Shown here: piece by piece, positions 50,094 through 63,300 of the stretch
How the letters are laid out: every line of letters begins with the position of its first letter
Numbering within the stretch: position 1 is the stretch's first letter
DNA from: Trochalopteron elliotii
Taxonomy: Eukaryota > Chordata > Aves > Passeriformes > Leiothrichidae
Direction of reading: 5' to 3'
Length of the DNA stretch: 64,000 nt
Assembly: GCA_024734555.1 (NCBI GenBank)
Contig: JANPWX010000122.1
Location: 1-64,000 of the forward strand
Position numbers and translations under genes: made by a program
The notes under the pieces: model-generated
What the model saw: the letters and a program-made list of their open reading frames with translations, nothing else
What the model was told of the DNA's origin: nothing
The model's database searches: none

Positions 50094-53000
50094 GCCTGGT
50101 GAGATCACAAATTTCCGGATGGAGAGGGTGTGAAAGGAAGATCTAATCCATGGGCTGGCACAGGAGTTACTGGGTTTAGGGTTTTTTTCTGCTTTTCATA
50201 CAAGATTCAAATGCTCTCACAAGTTTCCATTTTCTCTCGAGTTTAAAAGGGATTGTTTTAAAATTGTTATTTCCTTCCGTCCCCCTCCCTTCTTCCTCCC
50301 TCAGTGTAAACCATGACCGCAGGCAGAGAGGAGCTGCTGGCAGCTGCAGCTCTGGCTGGGGAGAGGTGTGAAAGTGCTCAGACTGGGGAAATGCATTCCC
50401 CTTGCTCCTCGGGATGGGTGTGCACATGTGCTCTCCCTGCTGCCCTGCTTTCTGCAGAGTTCTCACTGCCCTGAGAAGGGATTCAGCATCACCAGAAGAT
50501 TCCCCAGCACAGAGCAGGGCTGTGTTTGGTCCCTGCTCATGCCCAGCTTGAACCTGCAGAGTCAATTTCAGCTGGCTGGCCCTGGGAAGCCAGGAGAATT
50601 GTTCATGGCAGCTCTGTGGGCTGATGAACTCACTTTATGCACAGGTGGTGAGTGCCAGCCCTGCACTGGCTTTACCCACAGGTTTTCTCTTTGTGTGTCT
50701 GAGCCTTCGGTGTGGGTTGATGGGCAGGCTCAGGGGCTGCCCCCAGTTACACCCAGCAGGGCTTGTGCTGCAGTACCCAGCACAGGAGGGATTGCCACCA
50801 CCAGCACAAAGGGATTGCTCTTCCATCAGCCTGGCATCTGGCCCTGCTCACTCCCAACAGATACAGATCAAACCAGCATTTCTGTTACTGTCATCCTCGA
50901 AAATGGCAGTTCAGTGAGGGACTGAGAGGTGAGACAGAGAAAAGACTTGTTCTGTCTGAACCTTTTCACAGGGAGTTGCAGTTGGTGAAATCACAGGTAC
51001 ACTCTAAAGATGGAAGTCAGTGAGTTCTCCTACAGTGCACTGGATTTACTCTTTTTACTGCTTTTTGTTTATGAATGGATGACACCTTTTCTTCAGTGAG
51101 CATTGGACCAAATGCTGTTGCTCCTGTGGTCTCTCTTCCACATGTGCCCACCTCCTGCCTGTCTCTGGGGCACCCTTCACACAGAGAGGTGGCTTTTGTG
51201 GGAAATCTTTGAAGGAGAGTGCCTCCTGTCACCCCTGCTTACCTAGAATAAGCTTTCTGGTTCAGCACTGAAATGAAACCATCTGGAAAAAGAATCTCCC
51301 AATAAAATGCTCCTCTTAATTTAAAGAAGTTGCACATTTAAAATGTCTAGATCTTCTGTGGGAACACACTGGTTTCATCAACATTTTCAAGTAATACGAC
51401 TGAACAATTTTAATCAAGTCAACATTCTTCCTTTTGGTTTTATGTTATGGCTTTGATTGAAGTAAATCACTTGGAGTATATTGTTTTGCAAAAATGTCAA
51501 AATTTATAACTTTTTGGCCCCAAACTGAATTGAAATAAGCATCTTGAAGTCTTGTTTTATTCCCCCGCCAGGAGACAGGAATATGATGTTTTTCAGCCAG
51601 GACTAGTTATAATTTTGATGGCTGCTGCTGTTAGCCTTGGATGTCTCATCACACAGATACTGGGTTCATCTGCTCTCCTTTTGCAGGAAAATGTGTGCCT
51701 GCAGTTCATGGTTATTTGGACTCCTTTCAAAGCTGTTTTTCCATGAGGTGTCTTTGCTCTGCCTATCCTAGGAATACTTTTGAAATAAGGAATCAAGGCT
51801 TAAGGAAATGCAGCAGTGTGACCATGCCTCGTTTCCTGCTGGTTTGCCTCACATATTTGCCTGGGTAGAATTTGAGGGACCCACTCTCACTCTAGAGCAT
51901 TGCCCCTCTGTTGCATGGGCACTCCTGCTTGCTCAGGAGGTATTAGGAGCACAGGAACAGCAACAACTTCTTTAATAATGGCCCAGTAAAGCCAGCAGGG
52001 CCAGCCCTTGAACCAAAGCAGAGCAGGATATGCAGGTTAGGAAATTCCACCATGGACATGGATGGAATTCTCCTGGGACATGAAGCAGTGCACGAGGGCT
52101 GGCACGGATGGCACATGGTTCCCTTGTAGAGCTCTGTAAAGCTTTCAACAGAACCTTTGAAAGACTTCTATTTTAGGTGTGCAGGGCTTAATTTGTCACA
52201 CAGTGGAACAGCAGAAGTCAGTGATGTTGGTAGGAGTGGGTGAAGGACATTGGTGAGAGTACAAAGAGCCAGTTCTCATTTTAGTGAAGCACTTGTGTGG
52301 TGGCCCAGTTGTGTGAGAGGACATTAAGGAAAGCATTAAAATAGTTAATGGAAACAAATTATTGCAATAACTTCTGCTAGCATTAAACTCCCCTATCCTA
52401 CAGAGATAGTGTGGGGTTTTTTTACCCTCTTGGTTCAGACACCTTTATTTACAGCTCCAGTTTTTGATGCTGTTCCCCAGTAATGAGCTGCAGTCTCCAG
52501 AGCACAGTTGCAGTGCTGGGGAAGGGCAGGGATCCAGAGTGGAGCACATCATCTGCAGGGCTGGCAGCAGCACAGCTCAGCTCTGTGTGCAGGGATGGGG
52601 CTCAGTGGGGCTCAGCAGCTGTGCCTGTGCTTCCCTCAAAAAGAGGGTTTTCTCTGTGCCCAGAGTAGGGGCTGCTGCTTTGATTTGTGAGTTTATGGGT
52701 TGGGGGAGTGATGGGTGTGGGAAACAGATGGAGAAAGCACAGGGAAACACAGGGGTTTAAGGAATAAAAGATACATTTTTGTTGGAGTTGTTGCACCAGA
52801 AACAAGGAGCCTCTGAGGAAGGAAAGGGAGGGTTGTGGTGTCATTCAGGGAGGAAGGGTTTATGAGGATTTCAGCCTTATCAGTTAAGCTTGAAACCCCA
52901 AGTGCTGAGGGATGTGGGAAGAGAAAGGCACAGGGGGACTGAGCAGAGCAAGGACAGGGCTTGCCAGGAGCTCTCTGGGCTCTCTGTGGGCAGCAAGGAT

Positions 53001-55234
53001 GGGAACAGAGCAAGGACTGGTGGTGACCCAGACAAGCAAACCAGCCCTTGGATATAACCTAGTGTGGGTGAGGAGGGCAGGAGGTGGCAGCATGGGGCAG
53101 CAGCTCCTTTCACCAAAGGATGTCCTGTGATAAACCCTCAGCTGTCCTTGAACATCCTGTGAGTGATGACTGCTTTCTGCCTCTTCCCCCGGCACAGGGA
53201 TCACTGGGGTTTCTCTGGGGAGTTTGAGTGTGTGTCTGAGGAGGTTTGGGGCACCCTTTGCCTGGAGCTGTGCCCCAGCACAGGCTGGCTGGGCTCAGGG
53301 GAGTTCAGCTCATCTCTTACCTGTCCCACAGGTGATGCCTGGCCCTGCCCTGGTGCACCTCTGTGCCTCTGACACCCAGGTGGGCCATGCTGGGGCTCTC
53401 TGGGAATCCTGGTGTGGAGAAGGGAATATGGCCAGGGCAGAGCTGAGCTCAGCTGCCTCCCCATGGGGTTTGCCCAGGGGACCCACAGGCACTGGGGCAT
53501 CACAGCCAGGACGTTCTGTGGGAGGGGATGTGACAAAACCCTGCTGTGAGCCCCTCACAGGAGTTATCTGTAGTTGTCCTTCCATTCATTATTTCCCAGC
53601 TAAAGCAATGTAACAATTACAAATATGTATTACCTGGAAAAGCTGCTGAAAGCAGGGTAAATTATTAATTCCCAGGCTGCCTTCTGAAAAATTAATTTCA
53701 GCACCACATATTGAAAATTCTCCTTCGTGAGAGATAGCCTGGTTTTGTGAGCAGTGAGGTTCTGAAAAAATGAGATTCTCTCAAGCCATTATTGTATCAT
53801 CTGACAATTTTATTTTTCCTTCAGTCACTCTCCTTCAGCACACTTGGCTGATCTACTCAAATTAGTAGTAGGAAAGCTACATTTGTAAGAATTCTGTCTC
53901 TATATGAGGTACTGAAGTAATTGGGATTCCAGGGCAGAACAGTGGAAATTCTTAGCACAGTTTGTCCGTATCTTATCAGAACAGGCACGCTTTTCCCACA
54001 GCCTGGCCTCCTGCCAGAGGGACTGAGCAGACTTGTTGGAAGCCCCCTTTGAATGGGAGAAGCAATCTTTCTGAATGGATTTTCTGCCACAACTCCTGTT
54101 GCGTGTGTGGTTCATTGTTCTGGGTGATGTGGCTGTGTTTTACCCCCTAGATAAATGTTTCAGGGTTGTTGTTGGTTTTTTGGGTGTTTTTTTTTTGTTT
54201 TTTTGGGGGTTTTTTATGATGGGAGGGGTCCCGGGAAAATAATCAGATTGCTGGTTCTGTAAAATTGTATAGGCAAGCTGTTTTCCTGTTGTAAGTGGTT
54301 TTCCGTGTTAATTGTGTAGCTTTGTCAGCGTAATTTTGATATGAAGGACAACAGCTGATTAACCCTTGACATTTTTGATGCTCAAAGAGCTTAGTAATTA
54401 AAAACCAAACCATTTATTCTTCTTCAAGGCACTCTAACAAAGTTAATTATGCCAGTTCATGTATGTATAGATGTACATTGTATGTTCACAGTATAGTAAT
54501 TCACTAAAAGGTACTGCTGGTGTTGTCAGACTAAAAGAAGTGGCTGCCAGTGGTGGCACATCCTCAGTTGTTGTAAATGTCCTCCAGTGGGGTTGCAGTT
54601 GATCCATGTGTGCACTGCAGTCCTCACAGTGGAGCGGTGCCAACCCCTGTGAGCAGAGGATCCGGCCCTTAATATGTATTACAGGATAGTTAATGCGATG
54701 TGTAACCGCAGAGTAACCGCAACACACAAAGAAGTTCTATTTTAGCCCTGCTGGAGCAAAGAAATAACTGTTATGGCTGAAGACTGAAGTGCAAGAGATT
54801 GCTCAGTGGGGGTAGGAGGCAGGAAAAAAAAATCCAGATTTTCATTTAATGTGTGTACAGACAAATTCTCACGTCCCAAGGCTAAGTTTTGTCTATAAAA
54901 ATTCCTTAAGATTTGAGTCTTTGTAATTAAAACATAAAGGATAATTATCTTAAGCTCATATCTGCAGAGGAAGAACTGTATATTTACTTATTCTCTGCCA
55001 AAAAATCTTTTTAGCTGGAAAGATTAACAAAAAGGCATTGAAGTATAAAGAAGGGCCTTCTTTTTATTGAAATATGTATGTTTTGTCAACAGATTCAAAA
55101 CAGAACAGCCACAACCATTTCTTTCCCTTCCTTTCTTTTTCAAAATAGGGGTGGGGGAAGCATCCAGCTCCAAACTTAGTGCCTCTAACGCTTGGAAGGC
55201 ATTATGATTAATTTTTGTCCTTAGGTTTCCAGAT
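50094..55234. other. Presumed FBLN2 intron 1 (right part), no exon recognised
   Basis: Ordinary mixed-composition DNA. The T/G tract at 54.16 kb is the only low-complexity element. No frame resembles a known protein. Confidence 0.5.
54163..54214 (+). repeat. T/G-rich low-complexity tract
   Basis: Runs of T interrupted by G (gttgttgttgg, several T6-T10 runs, ggggg). Low complexity only. Confidence 0.85.
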
Positions 55235-55958
55235 GTTGGATTCCGTCCCGACTTTTAAAGACCTCTGACGTTTAACAGGATATGTGCCGAGTGTAGTAGC
55301 CTTTTTAACAGAGTTTTCTTTCATAACTCCAGGATCTATGAGAAAAAGTAACTCAGGAAAGAAACCTCTGCGGATCGGGAGCCGAGCCCCCAGCCTTCCA
55401 AGGTGCCAGGTTGGAGCGGAGCCGCCTTCCTTGGGTGTGTCCCCGGAGAGCCGCCGGGGCTGACCGTGCGGGGCTGGAGCGGAGCCGCCTTCCCTGGGTG
55501 TGTCAGCGCAGGCAGGAACGGGACGGGGCTGCCGGGGTAATAACTCTTCTCAGTCTTTAACGAAGCATCGGTCTCTCTCATGACAGGATTTTTGCATAGC
55601 TAAAGGATGGCAGCAGGTCACGGTCTGCCCTCACAGCAGCAGCAAATTTCTTCGTTACAAAGCATCTTAAAAGTTTTTCGGCTAATAACATGTTGTTAAA
55701 GCTTACAGACAATTATAATCAACCAGTATAATCAATTATAGCACACGCACACCTGCTTTGAACAATGTTTGTATGTTTTTCTATTAACAATACACAATAC
55801 CCTTATTAAGCTTAAGACCTCCTGCTATCTTACCAAGCATATATTTTCTGCAGTGTTAAGATTTATTCAAGCCAAACCTATAAACTCAGCTTTTGTTTCC
55901 CGTGTCCTTTTTTGCTATACTACTGCATCTCTTGTAGTTTCAATCTTTTTCAGCTACA
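55235..55958 (-). mobile_element. Probable solo LTR of an endogenous retrovirus
   Basis: Read on the minus strand, this 724-base block starts tgtagc and ends ccaaca, the TG...CA form of retroviral LTRs. Five-base flanks ccaga and gcaga (4 of 5 identical) could be a worn target-site duplication. An AT-rich part with AATAAA-type motifs (aataaatc) is followed by a GC-rich part holding a 33-base direct repeat, and base composition changes sharply against the flanks. The general look resembles avian ERV LTRs, but I assign no family. No internal retroviral genes are present. Alternatively it is a GC-rich regulatory segment of FBLN2; the ends are inferred. Confidence 0.45.
55409..55504. repeat. 33-bp direct repeat inside the GC-rich block
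   Basis: Two copies at 55409-55441 and 55472-55504 share the core ggagcggagccgccttcc and the end tgggtgtgtc with two to three differences. They are spaced 63 bases apart. The duplication lies in the GC-rich part of the probable LTR, where repeated elements are common. Confidence 0.9.
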
Positions 55959-56024
55959 GCAGATTCTGAGTTTTCAGCTTTTTCTGTTTGAGGCCTGCTC
56001 CTAAAAATCCTTTTTTACTTTCAG

Positions 56025-56048
56025 TGTTTCCCACGCTTGGGGAAGACG
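56025..56048 (+). other. FBLN2: 5' UTR segment and splice acceptor of the FBLN2 coding exon
   Basis: A pyrimidine tract followed by CAG (ccttttttactttcag, 56009-56024) is a strong 3' splice site, placing the exon start at 56025. That leaves 24 untranslated bases before the ATG. A branch-point-like ctcctaa lies about 20 bases upstream of the AG. It implies at least one untranslated 5' exon further left, as in mammalian FBLN2. No other AG with a comparable tract lies between it and the ATG. Confidence 0.85.
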
Positions 56049-57327
56049 ATGGCCAGGGCGTGGAGCTGGCAGCACGGCCCCTGGCACGCCCTGCTCCTGC
56101 TGCTGCTACTGTGCAGGGGCAGCTGTCAGGCTCAGAAGGACTGCACGGGTGCTGAGTGCCAGCCCCTGGAGAACTGCATCGAGGACGTGCTGGAGGCGGG
56201 CGAGTGCTGCGCCACGTGCCTGCAGCACGGCTGCACCTGCGAAGGCTACCAGTACTACGACTGCGTCAACGTGGGCTTTGTCAATGGCAAGGTGCCCGAG
56301 GGCCAGTCCTACTTCGTGGACTTCGGCAGCACCGAGTGCTCGTGCCCCAAGGGAGGGGGCAAGATCAGCTGCCAGTTCATGCTGTGCCCGGAGCTGCCCC
56401 CGAACTGCATCGACGCCGTGGTGCCGGCGGACGGGTGCCCGCAGTGTGGCCGCATCGGCTGCCTGCACGACGGGCACAAGTACGTGGCCGGGCACACCTT
56501 CCACATGCCCCCCTGCAAGGTGTGCCACTGCCCCAATGCTGGAGGGGAGCTGATGTGCTACCAGCTGCCCGACTGCGACTCCTTCCCCCTGAACACGGCC
56601 AGCCCGGGGGACGCCGAGGACGGCGAGCCCGAGAGGCACTATGATGATCCCTACAGCTATGACCAGGAGGCCTCCGAGGGGGACAACGCCCAGGTGGAGT
56701 CCCCAAAGAAATACAGCAGTTACTCGGCTCAGCTGGAGCACGAGAGCCTGAGCCAGGAACAGGGTGAGGACTATGATTACCTGGCAGCCAGCGTGGCTCC
56801 CTCGGGCCAGCCCCATGCCCAGAGCACTGCCCCGGGGGCCACGGAGCGCGGTGAGCGCCGCAGGCTGCCCCGCACCACCGAGCCCTCCCTGCGGCAGGGG
56901 ACACGCCAGGAGCCACCAGCCACCACCAGGGCTCCTCCACAGCACACCACAGCCACCACCCAGACACCACAGCAGCCAGAGGAGACGGAGAGGAGACCGA
57001 AAGGGAACAAGGAGAGGCACGAGCAAGACAGAGCCCCCCACTCTAAAATGAAGAAGCATGCCAGGAAGGAAGAGCCAGAGGACAGCGTGTTTCAGGGCTT
57101 CAAAGAGGTGAACTTTACAGAGCCGAGCTCAGCGAGGTCATCCCAGGAAAGCCTGGAGGGGAATGAGTTCCCCAAGGTGAAGTTCAGTGCCACGACCTCT
57201 CCTCCTGTGGCTCTGGAGGAGGAGCACAGCCAGTCCTCCCCAAAGCAGTCGCAGACACTGTACCGTTACCACCCTGAGGAGGACGGGGACCCCAACTCCA
57301 TCCACGCCAACCCCAGGCTGCCAGAAG
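56049..57327 (+). CDS. FBLN2: Fibulin-2, first coding exon (partial CDS)
   Basis: This encodes the N-terminal 426 residues of fibulin-2 plus the first base of codon 427. Fibulin-2 is a secreted matrix glycoprotein of basement membranes and elastic-fibre microfibrils. I chose the ATG at 56049, which has A at -3 and G at +4; the frame is open a few codons upstream but has no earlier ATG. Residues 1-28 form a signal peptide with a run of seven leucines and likely cleavage after SCQA. Residues 29-177 contain 22 cysteines and match the Na subdomain, with family-typical stretches such as CEGYQYYDC, SYFVDFGSTECSCP and CQFMLCPELPPNC. Residues 178-426 (Nb) lack cysteine, are rich in E, S, T, P and Q, and hold acidic tyrosine motifs (HYDDPYSYDQE, EDYDY) that may be sulfated and one N-glycosylation sequon (NFT). 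The exon ends in phase 1 at PEG, where I recall the human protein also reading PEG. The anaphylatoxin-like, EGF and C-terminal domains lie outside the window. Confidence 0.96.
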
Positions 57328-57333
57328 GTAAGA
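57328..57333 (+). other. FBLN2: Splice donor of the FBLN2 coding exon
   Basis: The junction CCAGAAG|GTAAGA fits the donor consensus. Reading through it adds about 33 residues rich in cysteine and arginine (to the stop at 57426-57428) that do not resemble fibulin-2, so the frame should be cut here. It leaves the exon in phase 1. Confidence 0.93.
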
Positions 57334-60300
57334 ACTGCTCCAGTGTGGGTGTCTGGAGAACTCGTACTCGTGATAGCATTGGTGCTCGTCCTCTGCTGTG
57401 TTGTTCTTGCTGCTGCACATGGCCTTGAAATCAACCAAACCACCACCAACATTCTTCCATCCCTTCAGGAGGTGGCTTGTGTTTGGTTTCACAGGACAGG
57501 TACCATGTCACTGTTGCCCACCTTGCTTTGATTTTCCACATCCACTGATGGAGTTTTCTGGTATTTTAACTTTCAGATGATGATTTATTAAGTTCTGGCA
57601 TTTTCCTTCAATTACTTGCTTTTAACTTCTGTTGTGTGTTAAAGAAACATCTTCCTGTACACAGAAGGATTTAATTAGTTATCTCCAGTTAGCAACTCAG
57701 TGTAATCACACTTGTAGCTTTTGTCTTCTTCTGGGAAGGAAGTGAAACAGTTGTGCTTTTGCTTTCTAAATAAAAATATTTAGAGCACTTGTAATATTTA
57801 TCTCATGGTTGAAAGCCTGTCTCAGCTCATTAGTTCAAGAACTTTGAGAGATGTACTCAAATACCCCTGGGCACTAGCAGGGAGAAAAAGGGCTCTCTCT
57901 TGCTTTATGGGGTTTTTTTGGGGCTGGAAATTTATGATGTTTATGATCAGCTGTGGCAAGTATACGTATTTCCTCCCTGCCTCTGGATTCCTCTTGACAT
58001 CTGCAGGGAGCGTTGATTATACGCTTTATGCAGTGCTCATTACTGTAATGAATGCAAACTTCATCGCTGTAAATTAGCACATACACAGCTCATATTTCCA
58101 ATTCATTTTTCATCAAATCAAGAGCAGTACCTCCTCTCTCAAGATGTGGCACAAAATGTTCTCAGGAGACTCAGCTGGAGGCTGCTTGCAGGGGATCAGG
58201 GGATTCTGATGAGTCCCTAGGCAGTGGTGTTTCTCCTGGGCTGTGTAGGGTGCCCTTAAATCCTGAGCTGTCCAGTCCGTCTCCTGGAGAAGTTTAAGGC
58301 AGGTGGGAGGAGGAGAGCAGATCTGGAGCTCAGACTCTGAGTCCCAACACTAGCAGGACCTGGTGGCTGTTCAGACAGAAAGTGTGCCAGGTCCATGGAT
58401 GGAGATGGCAGTTTTTCCTTTGACTTCCCTTTTATTTGCTCCAGCCTACCTCAAAGTCTGAGCTGTACATCAAGGCTGTGTATGATCCATGGGCCTGAGT
58501 TAGGACTGACACACAATAACCTGTTTCCTGGTGTAACTTCAGAGAAGATTTTTTTAAAATTAAATTCCCTTTTCTTTTTCTTTCAAAAAAGGAAAAATGG
58601 GTGGAGGACCCTGGAATTTTCAATGAGAGGGTTTAAGAAAGCCTTTTGTGGTGAAAGTGTTCAGCAGCAGAGCTAAGTACTGGATTTTAGAGTCTGCTTG
58701 GGTGATTTGCAGTCTATGATCACCGGGAGCTGCTTGGCTGAGACAGGTCTGGTTGGGGCCTGGATGAGGTTGAGGTGACTGGAGCAAGCTGTGATGGAAG
58801 ATGTGTCAGGCACCAATTGTTCAGTTGACAGAAGCAGGCTGGGGCATCACTGGGTGCCATTTTCCCCTTAGCTGAGATACCTGTGATCTCCTTTAAATAC
58901 TGCAGAGGTAGGGATGGAAAATAAATGTCCCATGGGAGCACAGAGCTCTCTGGCTGGCTGTGGGTGCTGCAGCTCTGAGGCTGCTGCTGCCCTGCCCCAC
59001 GGAGCTGCTGCATGTTTTTGGGAGCCAGCACTGGTGCCACCACACTGTGCCCATCACTCACAGCCACTGCCAGGGGGGCCTGGCCTGATCTGCCCCACCA
59101 TTCCCAGCAGGAATAGGGGTGGAAGGTCTCTCCAAGGATGAGGGGTCTCTCTTGCCATGCTCATGCCTGGCAATAGCAGTGTTTCCCCCCCTTCTGCTGT
59201 TTTCATTGATGTGCTTGTGATTCATGGGAGTAGCTCCATATGCTTCAGGTAATAAAACACATACATCTTGTGTCTTCAGTGACTCCTGAGCCACTGGTGG
59301 AGGGGGAGTGAAGACATCAGTCAGACTTGAAAGAAAAATTAATCTTTCCTACAGATACAGAAAGAAAGCATAAGTTCTGTGTGTGTGTTTCCAACTATAA
59401 CATGACAAAATCTACCAGAATTGCCAAATAACTTTGTTTATCCCTTCAGGAATCGTCAGCATGATGTAAACTACATCAGTCCCCTGATTTTCAGAGCCTG
59501 TGGGGCTGTTGTGCTGTTCCCTAATGAGGCTGCACCCAGTCTGGCAGTGTGCAGGGTTTTGTTGGCCCAGCTCTCAGCAGAGTGCTCTGGGGTACATTTC
59601 TGTGACTCCATGGCCATTCTAGATTTATTTTTACGTTTTGTTTAGTGTTTCTTTTTTCCCCAGAGTTTAGGAAAGTTTAGAGAACTATGGGAGTTTCCAG
59701 AGAGGCTTTCAGCCACAGTTAGGTGGCTGTAGCATTTGTTCCTCCTGTTTAGCTGTGTGCTGGCCCCAGAACTCTGCTGTGGTTGGATCCTTGCTTAAAA
59801 ACTTGCCTTTATTACTTGTATTTTACATATCTCACTTTGGTTTTGTAGCTGAGTTTTAATTTCCCAAATCTTTGCTGGTTCATACATAATCTAATGGTGG
59901 AAACAACATGGGACACTTTGGTGCTCAGGAAAGGTTAATTTCGTGGTTTGGTTTTCTTTCTTCTTTCTAACATTGTTGTTCACCTGTAGTATTGCCCTGT
60001 GTCCAGATCAGCCAGCTGAGGTAATCCCTGGAGCATTTCCTCTCACAGACTCTGCTCATGGCCATTTGTTGGGGGATTTTTCCCCCTCTGCTCTGTGGGC
60101 TGCTCTGAGCTTTGCTGGACCAGCCCTTTGCAGGTTTTGTGGTGCTGGTGGCTCCTTGGGGCAGCAGCAGCACTGCCAGCCCCGGGGAGGAGTGTCCCAG
60201 AGCTGCTCCCTGTGGTTTTCCCGTGCCAGGAGGGGAGCCAAGATGTGCTCCTGCCTCCCCCAGGGCTGCTCCCTCCTGCTCAGGGTGTCCAGCAGCCCGT

Positions 60301-63300
60301 GCCAGCCCCAGCATCCCTGCAGGGATCTGCTCCAGGGCACTGCTCTGGCCCACAGGGGTGGGATGGAGACTGAGGAGAGCTCCCTGCAGCAGCACAAAGA
60401 CCCACCACAGGCCCTGTGGAAATGCTGGTTACTCCCTTCCTGAAGAAGCTGGGAGTATACAGCAGAGGTAATTACTCAGCTGACAAAGTGTAAATGAAGT
60501 GCTTTCACCATGAGAAGGGATGAGATTAATGGAGACTGTTCTCTTTATACAGTCTCTCTCCAAACATTGATCTTCCCCTGTCACTTATGCAAGAGCAGCA
60601 AACAGGGGCATTTTAATTTCTGTATTGCCTATTTCCTCATCCTAAAAATGCCCTGATCAGGGCAGGGCTGACAAAAACATATTTCAAGAACTTAGTGTCA
60701 AATTCTGTTATGATTTTCCCACTTTCTTCCATTTCCCCATGCTCTGGCAGTATAGAGCTGCTCCTTGGACAAATGTAACTCAGGTAACCAGCAGCCTCAC
60801 TGTGGATGTTTTGTGATTTGCATTCTGGTTTTGGCAGGCTCAGCAGCAGTTTAGGTCTAGCTGGAGCTTTCATGTTTCAGAGTGGAGGTTTTTTTTTCCA
60901 CTTAAACTCCTCCACGACTGGTGATTGTTTTTATCGTGGTGGCTTGTAGAGATAAAGATAATTGTTCTCAAGCTGAAGTGAATTGCACCAATTTGTGAGC
61001 TGAGAGATCAGTGGATGTGAGAGTGGCATTTATTGCCAGTGAATCCTGACCAGGCAGGAGCTACTGGGAGGCTCCTGTGAAGCTTCTGAGGATGTAGCTG
61101 AGATTTCCACCAACCCATCTGCTGTATGTTTGCTGATTCTGAAGCTCCTGGAGAGAGATGACCTTGGATTTCTGAAATGGGGACAAACAGATCCATGTGC
61201 AGGTCCAGGAGGTAGACTTGATGAGCCTTTTGGTCTCTTCCTACCTGGATACTCTATGATTCTGTGAAAGCAGACCTGCAGTGAGGGTTCGGGAGCATTC
61301 CCTGAGCACACCCACCCTTTGTCCCTCTTACTCCACCATAAAAAGCACTGGAGGTGGGAGAGTGCTTGTATGGTCCTTCAGAAGCAAACTCTGTTTGCAA
61401 TTACTTTGTAGTTTTTGCTATCAGGTGAAGTGTTGTTTAATTTTTACTTGAATTACCTCAGGCTTAATCCTGTGTTCTCTACTTTATCCCAGTCCTTTCC
61501 GTAACAGGAAGGAATCAGCTTTGAGCCCTCAAATAGGATGTCTGAGGAATAAAAATAAACCTCAGGAGACTGGTGTGCAAGGAGAAAACGCCTCTGGGCC
61601 AGCAAGTGTGAATCAGCAGGAATTACAGCCCCAGGTGACAGTGTTAGTGCTTTCTTTGGTAGCTGAAGTTCTGAGCTAGCACGAATGGGAACAAGGCAGT
61701 CAGAAAGAGGAAGACTAAAATACTGTAAAATTAAATAGTGTCTATCTGTTCTGCCAAAAATGGCTTTTGTACTTTATTAGGCAGCCAGATGCTAGTTGAG
61801 GAGGAAAAAAGGAAATAATTCAACCATTTCTATTAATGAAAACATCCCATGTATGATATGTGTAGGGCTGATTCCCTCATGGCTTCTAGTGCACAACCTT
61901 CCCTTTTTGCCTCTGGTGTGGATTCATGAGCAGAGGGTGCCAGGAAAACCCAAACCTGCCCAAATGACATAGAGGAGTGCACCCAGACTGATTGTTCACA
62001 GGCTCTGCAATAAACAGTAGCCAGAGGATCCAATCTGCAGGCACAGACAGCCAGATGTGACCTGGCTCTCTGCATCCCCGGCTCCTGCTTCCAGTGCCTG
62101 CAGCATCAGGGCTGTATCCCATGCTTGGAGCAGTCCATGTGAGGAATGGGAGCAGGGATGGGGGCTGCGGGAGCCCCTCAGACAGGCAGGCTGGATTCCC
62201 AGTGTGCAGACCTGTCCTGGGCATGCTTTTGGGGTCAGTGCTGCTGCTCTGGGGTTTGTGTCTGGGTTTTGTCTATGGACAAGTTGCTGCATGGCTGCTG
62301 CTTGCCTGGCTGTGTTTTGGGAGCTGCTCTGGGTCAGATCATGCTGTAGCTTTTCCAGCTGGCTGGGCTTCAGGGCACCTCTCAGAGCTGCAGGCTCTGC
62401 ACTGGAAATGTTATTCACTGTAGGAATTCCCCCTAGAGCCCAAACCCTCCTCAGCACCATCCTTCTCCCATTCCTCACGTGCATCATCCTTCTGAAACAG
62501 AGCTGTTAACCACAGATCATCAGCTCTTGGCTACTAATGCTTTTGTGTCAGGCTTTTATGGGGCTGTTTGGCTCCTTATCTTAAAGGGTATTTTAAGCCA
62601 TAGCTGTACTGGTCTTCACTTAGAGAATACAGTTTAGATGATCCTTTTAAAGCTGCAAAGATCTGTGCAGTGGCACAGGCACAAGCCTGGTGTGCAGAAT
62701 GCCAAGACTGGGTGCCATGCTCTGCTAAAAGCTGTGTAGCCTGGCACAGTCTGATGTCTGTCAACTTTTAAGAGCCTAAATAATTTAAGGAATGCACAGA
62801 TCTTGAGTTCTGTTCTTTTCAAACCCCAGGACTTGCCAGTCTGTTGATGTGTGAGGAGGTGACTCTCCATCTTCCTGTGTTAGTCATAAAATCAAGGTGA
62901 CAGCTGCTGCCCTCAGTGTGAATCACTGGGGACCACGACAGGCAGGTGCAGTCTGCAAGGTGGGACAAATGTGTGTTCCTGCAGCTCCTGCCAGTCTTGC
63001 CTCCATTAAATACCCTCTGAAGAGCACAATTCTTCAAATTGCTGCCATAATACAGCTGGAGTTGGGCACCCAGCCTAGGATGGTGTCAAAATCCCTTTGA
63101 AAACCCATCTCATGGACCTGTTCTGTAGAGGTAAAAATCAATATTTATGCAAAGTCAGTTCCATCCATGGTTGGCAACAAGAACACTGAATCTCAGTTCT
63201 GAAGTTCAAACATGCTGCTGACAAAGTATGAAAATAAGATGGGGTTTTCTTGCATAAATTAATTACCCACTTGAACAGACGAGGCTCTTGGGCCCACCAG

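Noticed and set aside
56106..57059. 317-codon antisense open frame opposite the FBLN2 exon
   Set aside because: A shadow of the GC-rich real exon; leucine/valine/glycine-rich mirror of the sense codons with no family resemblance.
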